DNA of 64,000 bases from Mycolicibacterium sp. GF69 (GTDB lineage: Bacteria > Actinomycetota > Actinomycetes > Mycobacteriales > Mycobacteriaceae). Each line of letters begins with the position of its first letter. Position 1 is the stretch's first letter. The translations under genes were made by a program, and so were the position numbers. The stretch covers positions 1-64,000 of the forward strand of contig NZ_QMEW01000024.1 of the NCBI RefSeq assembly GCF_003284965.1, written 5' to 3'. The notes beneath the pieces are model-generated. The model saw only the letters and a list, made by a program, of their open reading frames with translations, did no database searches and was not told where the DNA came from. Below, in pieces: positions 1 to 8,645 of this stretch.

Positions 1-21
1 AGATTCGCTCCCTGACCAGTT

Positions 22-98
22 TGGGGTGGCTGACGGGGCTCGAACCCGCGACATCCAGGATCACAACCTGGTGCTCTACCAACTGAACTACAGCCACC
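22..98 (-). tRNA. tRNA-His (GTG)
   Basis: Read on the minus strand this folds as a full cloverleaf with D-arm GTTCAGTTGGTAGAGC, anticodon loop carrying GTG, and T-arm GGGTTCGAGCCCC. The extra 5' G opposite a C discriminator is the hallmark of tRNA-His. CCA is encoded (TGG at 22-24). It lies just beyond the 3' end of orn, as in M. tuberculosis. Confidence 0.96.
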
Positions 99-126
99 AT
101 CGCCGCGCGAGACGGCGACGTCGATA

Positions 127-774
127 CTAGCCGCTCGAACGTTCAGCGGCCGAATCGACATCCTTGGTGTCATCGGCCGCAGGCCGCAACACTTCGGCGA
201 CGGCTGCGATATCGCTGGTCGAGGGTCCGGGTGCGGCCACGAACGCGGTGCGGCGGTAGTACTCCAGTTCGCGGATCGACTCGTGAATGTCGGCAAGTGC
301 CCGGTGCGCGAGGCCCTTCTCGGGCTGGCCGAAGTAGATCCGCGGATACCACCGCCGGCACAACTCCTTGATGGAGCTGACGTCGATCATCCGGTAGTGC
401 AGAAAGTCGTCGAGCTTGGGCATGTCGCGGGCGATGAAGCCGCGGTCGGTGGCGATCGAGTTGCCGGCCAGCGGCGCTGTCTTGGCCTGTTTGACGTGGC
501 TGCGGATGTAGTCGAGCACCATCTCCTCGGCTTCGGGCACGGTCACGGTCGAGGCTTTGACCTCGTCGATCAGACCCGAACGGGTGTGCATCTCGGTGAC
601 CACCGGAATCATCGACGTCAACGCCGCGTCCTCGGCGTGGATGACGACGTCGATGCCGTCGCCGAGGATGTTGAGGTCAGCGTCTGTCACCAGCACCGCG
701 ATCTCGATGAGCCGGTCGGCCTTGAGATCGAGGCCGGTCATTTCGCAGTCGATCCACACCAGTTCGTCGCGCAC
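127..774 (-). CDS. orn: oligoribonuclease (3'-5' exoribonuclease)
   Basis: DEDDh-family exonuclease of 215 aa that degrades 2-5 nt RNA fragments, including the pGpG left from cyclic-di-GMP, to mononucleotides in the cytoplasm. The Exo I motif WIDCEMTGLD is at the N-terminus, GNSIATDRGFIARDMP carries the second acidic motif, and HRALADIHESIREL holds the catalytic His and last Asp. The start is GTG at 774, giving MRDELVW, which matches the M. tuberculosis N-terminus MQDELVW; a TACTGT box lies exactly 7 nt upstream, so the mRNA is probably leaderless. Other in-frame starts further upstream would overlap that promoter. Divergent from the ATPase gene at 857. Confidence 0.96.
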   Translation of the reverse strand: MRDELVWIDCEMTGLDLKADRLIEIAVLVTDADLNILGDGIDVVIHAEDAALTSMIPVVTEMHTRSGLIDEVKASTVTVPEAEEMVLDYIRSHVKQAKTAPLAGNSIATDRGFIARDMPKLDDFLHYRMIDVSSIKELCRRWYPRIYFGQPEKGLAHRALADIHESIRELEYYRRTAFVAAPGPSTSDIAAVAEVLRPAADDTKDVDSAAERSSG

Positions 775-781
775 GACGCTC

Positions 782-787
782 ACAGTA
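782..787 (-). promoter_or_regulatory. -10 element of orn (leaderless)
   Basis: TACTGT on the minus strand, 7 nt before the GTG at 774. This fits TANNNT and places the transcription start at the start codon. Confidence 0.55.
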
Positions 788-843
788 AGCCTTGCCGTCA
801 CATCGGGCCCGCCGCACCCGCCGGTACGGTACGGCGCGCAGGC

Positions 844-849
844 TAGGGT
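844..849 (+). promoter_or_regulatory. -10 element of the HerA-like gene (leaderless)
   Basis: TAGGGT, with 7 nt between it and the ATG at 857. The two divergent promoters share a gap of about 80 bp. Confidence 0.55.
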
Positions 850-856
850 GCCAGCC

Positions 857-2446
857 ATGGCCAGTGAGTCGATGACAAACTCCGCACAGCAGATCGCCGC
901 AGGTTACGCCGCGCAAGGTGCGGCTCTCGAGCTCGGCACCGTCGTCGTCGACGGGGCGTGCGACCCGGCCGCACAGGTTCGCATCCCGCTGGCGACCGTC
1001 AACCGGCACGGGCTGATCGCTGGTGCGACCGGCACCGGAAAGACCAAGTCGCTGCAGGTGCTGGCCGAGCAGCTCTCGGCGGCGGGCGTACCGTGCGTGA
1101 TGGCCGACGTGAAGGGCGACCTGTCGGGGCTGTCGCGGCCCGGTGCGGCCGACGAGAACGTCGCGTCACGGGCTGAGGACACCGGTGACGACTGGGCGCC
1201 GACGGCTTACCCGGTGGAGTTCCTGTCGCTGGGCACGTCCGGGACCGGTGTCCCGGTGCGCGCGACGATCTCCAGCTTCGGACCCATCCTGCTGTCGAAG
1301 GTGCTCGGCCTGAACAAGACACAGGAGTCGACGCTGGGCCTGATCTTCCACTGGGCCGACCAGCAGGGGCTGTCGCTGCTGGACCTCAAGGATCTGCGGG
1401 CGGTGATCGGATATCTCATCAGCGACGAGGGCAAGCCGCAGCTCAAGGAGCTCGGCGCGGTGTCCACCGCGACGGCCGGGGTGATCCTGCGGGCGTTGGT
1501 CAACCTCGAAGCCGACGGCGGCGACACCTTCTTCGGCGAGCCCGAATTGGAACCCGACGACCTGCTGCGGGTCGACGATCAGGGCCGCGGGATCATCACG
1601 CTACTCGAACTCGGCAGCCAGGCCGCCCGGCCGGTGATGTTCTCCACCTTCCTGATGTGGGTGCTCGCCGACCTGTTCTCCACACTTCCCGAGGTCGGCG
1701 ATCTCGACAGGCCGAAGCTGGTGTTCTTCTTCGACGAGGCACACCTGCTGTTCGCCGACGCATCCAAGGCGTTTCTCGAACAGGTCGAGCAGACGGTGAA
1801 GTTGATCCGGTCCAAAGGCGTCGGCGTGTTCTTCTGCACGCAGCTGCCGACCGACGTGCCCAACGACGTGCTGTCCCAGCTGGGCGCCCGAATTCAGCAC
1901 GCACTGCGGGCATTCACCCCCGACGATGAGAAGGCGCTGTCCAAGACCGTGCGGACGTACCCCAAAACCGATGTCTACGAGCTGAAGTCGGCATTGACAT
2001 CACTGGGGATCGGCGAGGCGATCGTCACCGTGCTCTCGGAGAAGGGGGCACCCACACCGGTGGCGTGGACACGGTTGCGTGCGCCGCGGTCGCTCATGGA
2101 CACGATAGGACCGGACGCGATCAGCGCGGCGGCGAAAGCCAGTCCGCTGCAAGGCGAATACGGCCAGACCATCGACCGGGAGTCGGCCTACGAGCGGCTC
2201 AACGCGCGGTTGGTGCCGTCGGAGCCGGCCGCACCCGACGCATTGCCGCCGCCGCTGCCCCCGGATGTCGGCGGAGCGACGGCCTCGGGTGAGGTGAGCT
2301 CACGCGGTGCCGCAGAGCCGGGAATGTTCGAAAAGATGATGAGCGGCCCGGCCTTCAAGAGCGCGATGCGCTCGGCGGGCACGGTGATCGGCCGCGAGAT
2401 CACCCGCAGTATCTTCGGCACCGGTCGCAGGCGCAGTCGCCGCTGA
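857..2446 (+). CDS. HerA/FtsK-like P-loop ATPase, DUF853 family
   Basis: Orthologue of Rv2510c, 529 aa. Walker A GATGTGKT is at residues 56-63, and a hydrophobic Walker B ending FFFDEAHLLF is near residue 290, followed by a conserved stretch (VGVFFCTQLPTDVPN) typical of DUF853 (YjgR) proteins. This family belongs to the HerA/FtsK ring ATPases that translocate DNA or protein; the substrate of this branch is not established. There is no signal peptide or membrane segment, so it is probably cytoplasmic. The C-terminal 80 residues are Pro/Ala-rich and end in an Arg cluster. The start was chosen at ATG 857 because of the -10 box 7 nt upstream; ATG 872 is an alternative. Confidence 0.9.
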   Translation: MASESMTNSAQQIAAGYAAQGAALELGTVVVDGACDPAAQVRIPLATVNRHGLIAGATGTGKTKSLQVLAEQLSAAGVPCVMADVKGDLSGLSRPGAADENVASRAEDTGDDWAPTAYPVEFLSLGTSGTGVPVRATISSFGPILLSKVLGLNKTQESTLGLIFHWADQQGLSLLDLKDLRAVIGYLISDEGKPQLKELGAVSTATAGVILRALVNLEADGGDTFFGEPELEPDDLLRVDDQGRGIITLLELGSQAARPVMFSTFLMWVLADLFSTLPEVGDLDRPKLVFFFDEAHLLFADASKAFLEQVEQTVKLIRSKGVGVFFCTQLPTDVPNDVLSQLGARIQHALRAFTPDDEKALSKTVRTYPKTDVYELKSALTSLGIGEAIVTVLSEKGAPTPVAWTRLRAPRSLMDTIGPDAISAAAKASPLQGEYGQTIDRESAYERLNARLVPSEPAAPDALPPPLPPDVGGATASGEVSSRGAAEPGMFEKMMSGPAFKSAMRSAGTVIGREITRSIFGTGRRRSRR

Positions 2447-2457
2447 CGTCAGCCGTG

Positions 2458-2516
2458 GCGAAACTGTATTCCCGCAGGGCTCTTCCCGGACTTTCCCTGC
2501 CGGAATACCGTTTCGC
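2458..2516. terminator. large hairpin between convergent genes
   Basis: Arms 2458-2479 and 2495-2516 pair at 20 of 22 positions (two opposed mismatches) around a 15-nt loop. It lies between the stop codons of the HerA-like gene and cmrA, so it can act as a terminator for both. No U-run follows on either strand, only an A-run on the right. It could equally be a REP-like repeat. See findings. Confidence 0.7.
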
Positions 2517-2528
2517 GAAAAAAGGGCG

Positions 2529-3335
2529 CTAGCCGCCGCCGAGTTTCTTGTAGACGGCGCCGACTATCGGTGTCACGACCGCCCGGGGCGCATACCCCGC
2601 GGCCACCGACATCGCCTTCGACGTCACGCCCGGGACGACGCGCATCTTGTTGCGCTCCAACGCGTCCAGCGACTGTTTAGCCGTGTACTGCGTCGAGATC
2701 CACAAGAAATCGGGGATCAGCTTCTCCACCAGCGACTGTTCCTCGGCGTTGGGCAGCGTCTCGCGCACGGGGCCGGGTGCGAGCAGCGTCACGTGCACGC
2801 CGACCTTCTTGAGCTCACCGCGCAGCGACTCGCTGAACGTGTTGACGAACGCCTTGCTCGCGGCATAGGTCGCATTGTTGGGAATCGGTGAATTGCCCGC
2901 GGCCGAACCGGAAATCAGGATGCCGCCCGCCTTGCGCTCGGCCATCCCTGGCAACACGGCGAGCACCAGATCGTGTACGCCCAAAACGTTCAGCTGAACT
3001 TGCGCCTTCTCGTCCGCCGGATCCAGCGATGCGACCGGACCGAACGTCGCGGTACCGGCATTTGCGCACAGGATCGAGATGTTGCGCGCCGCCAACTCGT
3101 CACACAGCTTGGTGCGTTCGGTCGGGTCGGCCAGGTCTACCGGCCGCACCTCCACCGTCACGCCGTACTGGCCGGTGAGCCGATCCGCAAGCGCCCGCAG
3201 CACGTCCTCGCGGCGCGCGGTGATGATCAGGTGGTGTCCGCGGGCCGCGAGCTCGTCGGCCAGGGCTTCGCCGATGTTCTGCGACGCTCCGGTAACCACC
3301 GCGCGGGCGTCGGCGCTGGGTGGGGGTACTGACAT
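2529..3335 (-). CDS. cmrA: short-chain reductase, mycolate motif synthesis
   Basis: Orthologue of Rv2509 and of corynebacterial CmrA, 268 aa. The family reduces the 3-oxo group of the freshly condensed alpha-alkyl beta-ketoacyl intermediate to give the hydroxyl of the mycolic motif, after Pks13. The SDR nucleotide motif TGASQNIG is at 15-22, the NAG motif (CANAGT) at about 90-95, catalytic Ser at 142 or 144, and YxxxK as Y157/K161. No membrane segment is evident. The ATG at 3335 has a TATAGT box 7 nt upstream, indicating a leaderless mRNA, and fits the known N-terminus MSVP. Only 26 bp separate it from the divergent permease start. Confidence 0.93.
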   Translation of the reverse strand: MSVPPPSADARAVVTGASQNIGEALADELAARGHHLIITARREDVLRALADRLTGQYGVTVEVRPVDLADPTERTKLCDELAARNISILCANAGTATFGPVASLDPADEKAQVQLNVLGVHDLVLAVLPGMAERKAGGILISGSAAGNSPIPNNATYAASKAFVNTFSESLRGELKKVGVHVTLLAPGPVRETLPNAEEQSLVEKLIPDFLWISTQYTAKQSLDALERNKMRVVPGVTSKAMSVAAGYAPRAVVTPIVGAVYKKLGGG

Positions 3336-3342
3336 GCGCAGG

Positions 3343-3348
3343 ACTATA
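3343..3348 (-). promoter_or_regulatory. -10 element of cmrA (leaderless)
   Basis: TATAGT on the minus strand, 7 nt before the ATG at 3335. The divergent permease promoter must lie in the same 26-bp gap or inside cmrA. Confidence 0.55.
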
Positions 3349-3361
3349 TCGTTGGCGGACC

Positions 3362-4669
3362 ATGAGCGACCCAACCGATTCAGGCCCGCCGTCCGCGGGC
3401 CGCAGGCAGATCGTCTCGTGGGCGCTGTGGGACTTCGGCGCGACGGGGTTGAACGCGGTGGTCGTGACCTTCGTGTTCTCGATCTACCTGACCAATTCCG
3501 TCGGCGGCGACCTGCCCGGTGACACCAGCGCGACCAGCTGGCTGGGCTGGGCGCTGGGCGCTGCCGGGTTGGTCGTCGCCCTGCTGGCGCCGGTGACCGG
3601 GGTGTGGGTCGACGCCCCGTGGCGGCGTCGCAGGGTGCTGGCGGTGCTCAGCGCTTTGGCGGCGGTGCTGATCTCGGCGATGAGCTTCGTCCGCGACGAC
3701 TACCGTTACCTGGCGCTGGGTCTGGTGCTGCTGGCGTCTGCGTCGGCCTGCAACGAACTGGCGACCGTGCCCTACAACGCGATGCTGCGCCAATTGTCGA
3801 CACCGCAGACGTCCGGCCAGATCTCCGGATTCGGTCTCGGCCTGGGCTATCTCGGCAGCGTCACGCTGCTGTTGATCGTCTACCTCGGCTTCATCTCTGG
3901 TGACGGCGGAATGCTGGGCCTGCCGATCGAGGACGGCCAGAACGTCAGGGCCGCCATGGTTTTCACGGCCGTCTGGTTCGGGTTGTTCGCCGTGCCGGTT
4001 CTGTTCACCGTTCCCGGCGCCAAACCCGGATCATCGCAACAGCGGCAGACCGTGGGGTTCATCGGCGGGTACCGCAAGCTGTGGTCGGACATCCGCAGCG
4101 AATGGCGTCGTGACCACAACGTCGTGTACTACCTGATCGCCAGCGCGGTGTTCCGCGACGGTCTTACGGGGATATTCGCGTTCGGCGCGGTGCTCGGCGT
4201 GCGGGTGTACGGCATCTCCGAGGCCGACGTGCTGTTGTTCGGGGTGAGCGCCAGCACCGTGGCTGCGGTGGGCGCCGTCCTGGGCGGTGTGCTCGACGAC
4301 CGGTTCGGCGCCAAACCGGTCATCGTCGTCTCGCTCGCGGCGCTGATCACCGTCGGCCTCACGCTGATGGCACTCGACGGCGCGCTCGCGTTCTGGCTGT
4401 GCGGGCTGGCGCTGTGTCTGTTCATCGGGCCCACGCTGTCAGCGGCGAGGACCCTGATGTTGCGCATGTCCGCCCACGGTAAGGAGGGCGTCGCCTTCGG
4501 CCTCTACACGACCACGGGCCGCGCCGTTTCCTATCTTGCACCGTTTCTGTTCTCGGCGTTCATCGCGATCTTCGGTACGGACCGGGCCGGTATGGGCGGT
4601 CTGGTCGTCGTACTGGCGGTGGGCCTGTTGGCCATGCTCGCGGTGCGTGTTCCGAGTTCGGCGCGTTAA
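3362..4669 (+). CDS. MFS permease (Rv2508c-like)
   Basis: Integral membrane protein of 435 aa with about 12 hydrophobic segments. The N-terminal SWALWDFGATGLNAVVVTFVF segment, with an Asp inside the first helix, resembles the UMF1/Atg22-like branch of the major facilitator superfamily. A cytoplasmic loop with Arg clusters (WVDAPWRRRRVL) follows helix 3. The substrate is unknown. The ATG at 3362 follows the cmrA promoter; longer upstream starts would run into cmrA. Its TAA overlaps the stop of the convergent MmpS-like gene by 3 bp, so the two share no terminator space. Confidence 0.85.
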   Translation: MSDPTDSGPPSAGRRQIVSWALWDFGATGLNAVVVTFVFSIYLTNSVGGDLPGDTSATSWLGWALGAAGLVVALLAPVTGVWVDAPWRRRRVLAVLSALAAVLISAMSFVRDDYRYLALGLVLLASASACNELATVPYNAMLRQLSTPQTSGQISGFGLGLGYLGSVTLLLIVYLGFISGDGGMLGLPIEDGQNVRAAMVFTAVWFGLFAVPVLFTVPGAKPGSSQQRQTVGFIGGYRKLWSDIRSEWRRDHNVVYYLIASAVFRDGLTGIFAFGAVLGVRVYGISEADVLLFGVSASTVAAVGAVLGGVLDDRFGAKPVIVVSLAALITVGLTLMALDGALAFWLCGLALCLFIGPTLSAARTLMLRMSAHGKEGVAFGLYTTTGRAVSYLAPFLFSAFIAIFGTDRAGMGGLVVVLAVGLLAMLAVRVPSSAR

Positions 4670-5460
4670 CCGCTGGCCGTGCAGATGGTCAGGCCGGCAC
4701 CGGTGCGCTGCTGGACCACGGCGCCGTCGACGGTGATCGAACAGTTCACTTCCCGCCCGACGTTGATGATGCTGACACTGGCCGACTCCGCGACGGACTC
4801 GGACAACTCGACTTCCTTGCTCCAGGGCAACAGCACGTTGAACTCGGTCTGCAACAGGCCGCCCGTGTCGACGTAGGTGATGTTGATGGCGCGCCCCGTA
4901 CCGCCGACCACATAGACGACGCTCTGGGTGACGCCGGGGGTGGTCGTGCGGGGCGTGCTCGGCACCGTAGGAACCCCGGGCGCCCTCGGACGGGTCGTCC
5001 GTGGAACGGTCGGGGGGATCGTCGTCGGGACCGGGGTGGTGAAGTCGGGTTCCTGCATCGGGGGCGGCGCGACGACCGTCTGCTGCTGGGAGCTGTTGAC
5101 GACAACCAGCGCGATCACCAGGCCGATCACGGTCAGCACCGCGAGTCCCGCGGCGATCCAGAGCCAGCGGGGCGACTTCGGTTCCTCCGGTGGCGGCGAA
5201 GACGGCTCGCCGGACGGATACGGCGCCCCGTACTGTCCGGTCGCATAGGGGTCGTAACCGTAAGCGCCGTACGACGGCAGACGCTCCGTCGGTGCAGGTC
5301 CAGGGGGCGCCTGATAGGTGGGCCCGTACGCCTGGCTGGCGTATGCGGGGTCGCTGTAGCCCGGATATCCGTAGCCCGGATTGTCGGAGCTCTGCGGTTG
5401 CTCCTCGCGGCCGCCGGAGCTTGATGGCTGGTCGCGGCCGGGCCGTGGTGTATCGGTCAT
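4666..5460 (-). CDS. proline-rich membrane protein with MmpS-like domain (Rv2507-like)
   Basis: 264 aa in three parts: a Pro/Tyr/Gly-rich cytoplasmic N-terminus with repeated PGY/PAY motifs (1-95), one transmembrane helix at about 99-122, a Pro/Thr-rich linker, and a C-terminal beta-rich domain (about 180-264) resembling MmpS accessory proteins, with the patterns INITYVDTGG and VNCSITVDG. MmpS proteins partner MmpL lipid exporters, but no mmpL gene is nearby, so a transport role is only inferred. The ATG at 5460 (MTDTPRP) begins the low-complexity region. Its stop overlaps that of the permease. Confidence 0.85.
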   Translation of the reverse strand: MTDTPRPGRDQPSSSGGREEQPQSSDNPGYGYPGYSDPAYASQAYGPTYQAPPGPAPTERLPSYGAYGYDPYATGQYGAPYPSGEPSSPPPEEPKSPRWLWIAAGLAVLTVIGLVIALVVVNSSQQQTVVAPPPMQEPDFTTPVPTTIPPTVPRTTRPRAPGVPTVPSTPRTTTPGVTQSVVYVVGGTGRAINITYVDTGGLLQTEFNVLLPWSKEVELSESVAESASVSIINVGREVNCSITVDGAVVQQRTGAGLTICTASG

Positions 5461-5537
5461 ACCCACCTCATGGGAGCGAGGGTACCTGGGCGACCGCTCA
5501 ACAGACCGGGGGTCGACGCCCCGCTTGCCCGGGTAGG

Positions 5538-5543
5538 CACAAT
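5538..5543 (+). promoter_or_regulatory. -10-like CACAAT of the S9 peptidase gene
   Basis: CACAAT ends 7 nt before GTG 5551. The same box and spacing recur before rpiB (47283) and a small ORF (61890). Confidence 0.4.
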
Positions 5544-5550
5544 TGGTGCG

Positions 5551-7428
5551 GTGGGAGAGCAGGTTCGCAGGGTATACGGCGCGTCGATGTCGCCGGATGC
5601 CACCGCGTTCGCACATCTGGTCGACGACGGCGGCTTCCCGCGCGCGGTGCAGCGGTTCCTACGCGGCTGGCGGGCAACCTCGTCGCGCGAGGTCGAGCTG
5701 CCGATCGAAGGCCCGGTGACGCGGGTCCTGCACTCAGCGGACGGTCATTGGCTCGCCTGTGAAGTCGCCCCCGACGGCAGCACCCGAACCCAGATCTGGG
5801 TCGTGACAACCGATCCCGACGACCGGGACGCCCGCCGCATCGACTCGTGGCCGGACGGGACGCCGGAGGGCACCGCCGAACTGATCAATTGGGACGGCAC
5901 CAGGGTGGCGGCGATCCTGACCGGCGCGGACGGGGTCGGTAGCTCGTGCCTGATCGATCCGGCGACGGGCAGCCTGTCGGTACTGGACCGCCGCTCGGGC
6001 GGGCGGCTGGTCGACGCCTGGGCCGGCGCCGCGCTGGTGCGCGTCGGGCCACGCGGCTACCGGGATCTGATCATGCTGCGCGGGGGCACCGAAACCGCGT
6101 TGCTGCCATACGATCCGGGCTCGACCACCGACACCGGCATCATCCTCGACGACCATTACGCGCGCCGTTTGCGCGCCGGGCTGGAAGGCGAGCTCACCAA
6201 GCTGTACCAGCCGGGCAAGACCTACGACAGTGACAGCACCGAGGGCTATGTGCGGGCCCTGATCCGCAGCGAGAACGGCACCGAGCACGCGCGGCTGCTC
6301 GAGGTCACGGTCACCGCCGACGGCGTTGCTTATCAGGTCCTCGCCGAACACCCCGGCTATGAGCTCGACGAGTTCACCGTCAGCGACGACCTCTCGACGG
6401 TGGCGATGCTGTGGAACATTCACGGCGCCAGCGAGTTACAGATTCTGGAGCTCGGTGACAACACCCTGCACGAGCGAATCCCGCTCCCCGGCATGGTGGC
6501 CAGCCAACTGAGTATCAGCGCGGGCGGCTCGATGCTGGCGATGACGGTGGAGGGCCCGTCCACCCCGCCGACCGTCGAACTGGTGGATCCCCGTACGGGC
6601 GTGTGGGAGACCGTCGACCGCGAACCCAGCTCCGGACCGGCCGCCCCGGACCCGACGCTGGAGACGGTCACCGCCCGCGACGGTTTGCGGTTCACCGGCT
6701 GGCTGTTCCGGCCTCGTGAGGGCGTCGAGACGATCGGCGCGATGCTGTTCCTGCACGGCGGGCCCGAAGGACAGGGCAGGCCCGGCTACAACGAGTTTTT
6801 CCCGGCGCTGCTCGAAGAGGGCATCAGCGTGTTCCTGCCGAATGTGCGGGGTTCGGGAGGGTTCGGCAGGTCGTTCATGCACGCCGACGACAAGGAGCGA
6901 CGGTTCGCTGCGATCGACGACGTCGCTGATGCGGTCGCCTACCTGGTCGACCGCGGTGTCGCGCCCGTCGACCGCATCGCGTGTTGTGGATGGTCCTACG
7001 GCGGCTACCTGACCCAGGCTGCCCTCACCTTCCATCCCGACCGGTTCGCGGCCGGGATCAGCATCTGCGGTATGAGCGATCTGAACACCTGGTACCGCAA
7101 CACCGAACCGTGGATCGCGGCCGCGGCTTATCCGAAGTACGGCCATCCGGTCGGGGATCGCGAACTGCTCGAGCAGCTCTCACCGCTGCAGCGCGCCGAG
7201 GCGATGACCGCTCCGTTGCTGCTGGTGCACGGCGCCAACGACACCAACGTCCCACCCAGCGAATCCGAGCAAATGTGCGAAGCGCTGCAAGAGCTCGGCC
7301 GGAAGGTCGAACTGCTGATGTTCGACGACGACGGTCACGAGATCGACAAGCGTGAGAACCGCGCCGTGCTGGTCAAAGCCATGCGCGAGTGGCTGATTGC
7401 GGCGTTCAATAGCGATCCGAGCTCGTGA
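5551..7428 (+). CDS. S9 family serine peptidase (prolyl oligopeptidase-like)
   Basis: 625 aa with an N-terminal beta-propeller-like region (about 30-370) and a C-terminal alpha/beta-hydrolase domain. The catalytic triad is visible: nucleophile S482 in GWSYGGY, D564 in GANDTNVPP and H596 in DDGHEID. The oxyanion region FLHGGPEGQG is present. There is no signal peptide, so it is probably a cytoplasmic oligopeptidase or acylaminoacyl-peptidase-like enzyme; the substrate cannot be told. The start is GTG 5551, supported by CACAAT 7 nt upstream; ATG 5587 is an alternative that removes 12 residues. I know no counterpart at this position in M. tuberculosis, so it is an accessory insertion in the conserved order. 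Confidence 0.88.
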   Translation: MGEQVRRVYGASMSPDATAFAHLVDDGGFPRAVQRFLRGWRATSSREVELPIEGPVTRVLHSADGHWLACEVAPDGSTRTQIWVVTTDPDDRDARRIDSWPDGTPEGTAELINWDGTRVAAILTGADGVGSSCLIDPATGSLSVLDRRSGGRLVDAWAGAALVRVGPRGYRDLIMLRGGTETALLPYDPGSTTDTGIILDDHYARRLRAGLEGELTKLYQPGKTYDSDSTEGYVRALIRSENGTEHARLLEVTVTADGVAYQVLAEHPGYELDEFTVSDDLSTVAMLWNIHGASELQILELGDNTLHERIPLPGMVASQLSISAGGSMLAMTVEGPSTPPTVELVDPRTGVWETVDREPSSGPAAPDPTLETVTARDGLRFTGWLFRPREGVETIGAMLFLHGGPEGQGRPGYNEFFPALLEEGISVFLPNVRGSGGFGRSFMHADDKERRFAAIDDVADAVAYLVDRGVAPVDRIACCGWSYGGYLTQAALTFHPDRFAAGISICGMSDLNTWYRNTEPWIAAAAYPKYGHPVGDRELLEQLSPLQRAEAMTAPLLLVHGANDTNVPPSESEQMCEALQELGRKVELLMFDDDGHEIDKRENRAVLVKAMREWLIAAFNSDPSS

Positions 7429-7449
7429 CCGAATTGTCGCCGGAGCCGA

Positions 7450-7479
7450 CGTTTACCGAAATTGTCTGCCGGGTAAACG
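7450..7479. terminator. hairpin after the S9 peptidase gene
   Basis: CGTTTACC (7450-7457) pairs perfectly with GGTAAACG (7472-7479) around a 14-nt loop, 21 bp after the stop. There is no U-tail. It could be a terminator or an operator for the downstream small gene. Confidence 0.45.
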
Positions 7480-7519
7480 CTGCGCACGCGCCGTTTGGCG
7501 CTGACAAAGGAGGCGCGGC

Positions 7520-7729
7520 ATGCGAGGTGGCGGACTGCTCGGCGTTCTGGTGCTCGTCTGGTTGCTGATCGGCGCCGTGGCGGCGTATCAGCGGGGCTAT
7601 TTCGAGACCAGTGAAACTAATTGCGCGACAGCCGGAAGCATTGCTCTGACGGTGGTTGTCGGACCGTTGAACTATGCGGGTGTCAACCCCAAGGTCGAAA
7701 ACTGCGATCTACCTGAACCCAGCCAGTAA
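7520..7729 (+). CDS. small membrane protein, unknown function
   Basis: 69 aa with one N-terminal hydrophobic segment (LLGVLVLVWLLIGAVAAY) followed by a short polar tail with two cysteines (about 34 and 62). Translation is well supported by an AAAGGAGG ribosome site 6 nt before the ATG. The N-terminal helix could be a membrane anchor or uncleaved signal. It is 35 bp upstream of another small membrane protein on the same strand and probably co-transcribed with it. Confidence 0.75.
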   Translation: MRGGGLLGVLVLVWLLIGAVAAYQRGYFETSETNCATAGSIALTVVVGPLNYAGVNPKVENCDLPEPSQ

Positions 7730-7763
7730 TCAACTGGCGGTTACTGATTCGAAAGGAATACTC

Positions 7764-7919
7764 ATGATCATCCTCGGAGCGATCCTGCTGATCCTCGGTC
7801 TGATCTTCGGGATCAACATCTTGTGGACCATCGGCATCGTGCTCATGGTCATCGGCGCGGTGTTCTGGATTCTGGGCTCCGTCGGCCGCCCCGTCGGCGG
7901 CAGGCGCGCCTGGTACTAA
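7764..7919 (+). CDS. DUF6131-like small membrane protein
   Basis: 51 aa made almost wholly of two hydrophobic segments (MIILGAILLILGLIFGI and LWTIGIVLMVIGAVFWILG) with a basic C-terminus (GGRRAWY). This pattern matches the short mycobacterial DUF6131 membrane proteins. AAAGGA lies 6 nt before the ATG, which decides this start over longer in-frame options. Function unknown. Confidence 0.8.
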   Translation: MIILGAILLILGLIFGINILWTIGIVLMVIGAVFWILGSVGRPVGGRRAWY

Positions 7920-7942
7920 CGGCCCGCACTGAAGCCTGACGC

Positions 7943-8575
7943 TCAAGCGTCTCCAGCGGCCGAGGTCAGTGCCGCGACCGTCATCGTTTTCAAGACGGAT
8001 CGCGGACTGGCCTCGGCCGTTTTGGTTGCGCCCGGTTTGAGCGCATGTGGTGTGGAGTTCAGCAGTCCGAACGTCGCGTGCGCCATCAACCGCGCGTCGG
8101 CCTCCGCCAACGAGTCGTTGACCCGGCGCAGCACGTCCACCCAGATCTCGACATACTGCCGCTGTGCCTTACGCACCTGGCGTTTGGCCGAGGGCGGCAG
8201 ATTGCCGAAGTCACGGTCCTGGATGCGGATGAGGTCGGACTCGCCGAGTGCGAAGTCCAGATGGAAGTCGATCAAACCGTCCAGTGCCGACGCGGGGTCG
8301 TCGGCTCGCGCGGCGACCTCGGTGGCGCCGGCGAGCAGCCGGGTGCTGATGCCGACCAGCAATTCGACCAGTAACGCCTCCTTGTTGGGGAAGTGCCGGT
8401 AGATCGCCGGTCCGCTGACCCCGGCCGCAGCGCCGATATCCTCCAGCCGCACCGCGAGATAACCTCGCTCGGCCACGAGGCGTTCGGCTGCGGCGATCAA
8501 CTGGGACCGGCGATCGGATTTCGCCTTGCTGCGGCGTGTGGTCGCAGGCACCTGGGGGATCGGAGTAGGGGACAC
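7943..8575 (-). CDS. TetR-family repressor of the leucine/acc operon (Rv2506-like)
   Basis: 210 aa. An N-terminal helix-turn-helix lies at about 25-70 (RLEDIGAAAGVSGPAIYRHFPNKEALL), and the C-terminal helical domain binds a ligand, plausibly an acyl-CoA. It is divergent from accD1 across a 90-bp gap holding two matching palindromes, the usual layout for a TetR regulator acting on itself and on the divergent operon. GTG start at 8575. In M. tuberculosis Rv2506 occupies a similar place but scoA, scoB and fadD35 lie between it and accD1; those are absent here. Confidence 0.9.
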   Translation of the reverse strand: MSPTPIPQVPATTRRSKAKSDRRSQLIAAAERLVAERGYLAVRLEDIGAAAGVSGPAIYRHFPNKEALLVELLVGISTRLLAGATEVAARADDPASALDGLIDFHLDFALGESDLIRIQDRDFGNLPPSAKRQVRKAQRQYVEIWVDVLRRVNDSLAEADARLMAHATFGLLNSTPHALKPGATKTAEASPRSVLKTMTVAALTSAAGDA

Positions 8576-8604
8576 CGTGCCTCCCGCCCGCTGTAGACAT
8601 CTCG

Positions 8605-8645
8605 GTTAATCGTGACTAACATACCACGAGTTAGTTGTCATTAAC
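8605..8645. promoter_or_regulatory. two candidate TetR operators
   Basis: Two 16-bp sites share the form GTTA-N8-TAAC: 8605-8620 (GTTAATCGTGACTAAC) and 8630-8645 (GTTAGTTGTCATTAAC), 25 bp apart. The inner half-sites also form ACTAAC...GTTAGT. They fill the divergent gap between the TetR gene and accD1. Confidence 0.55.
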
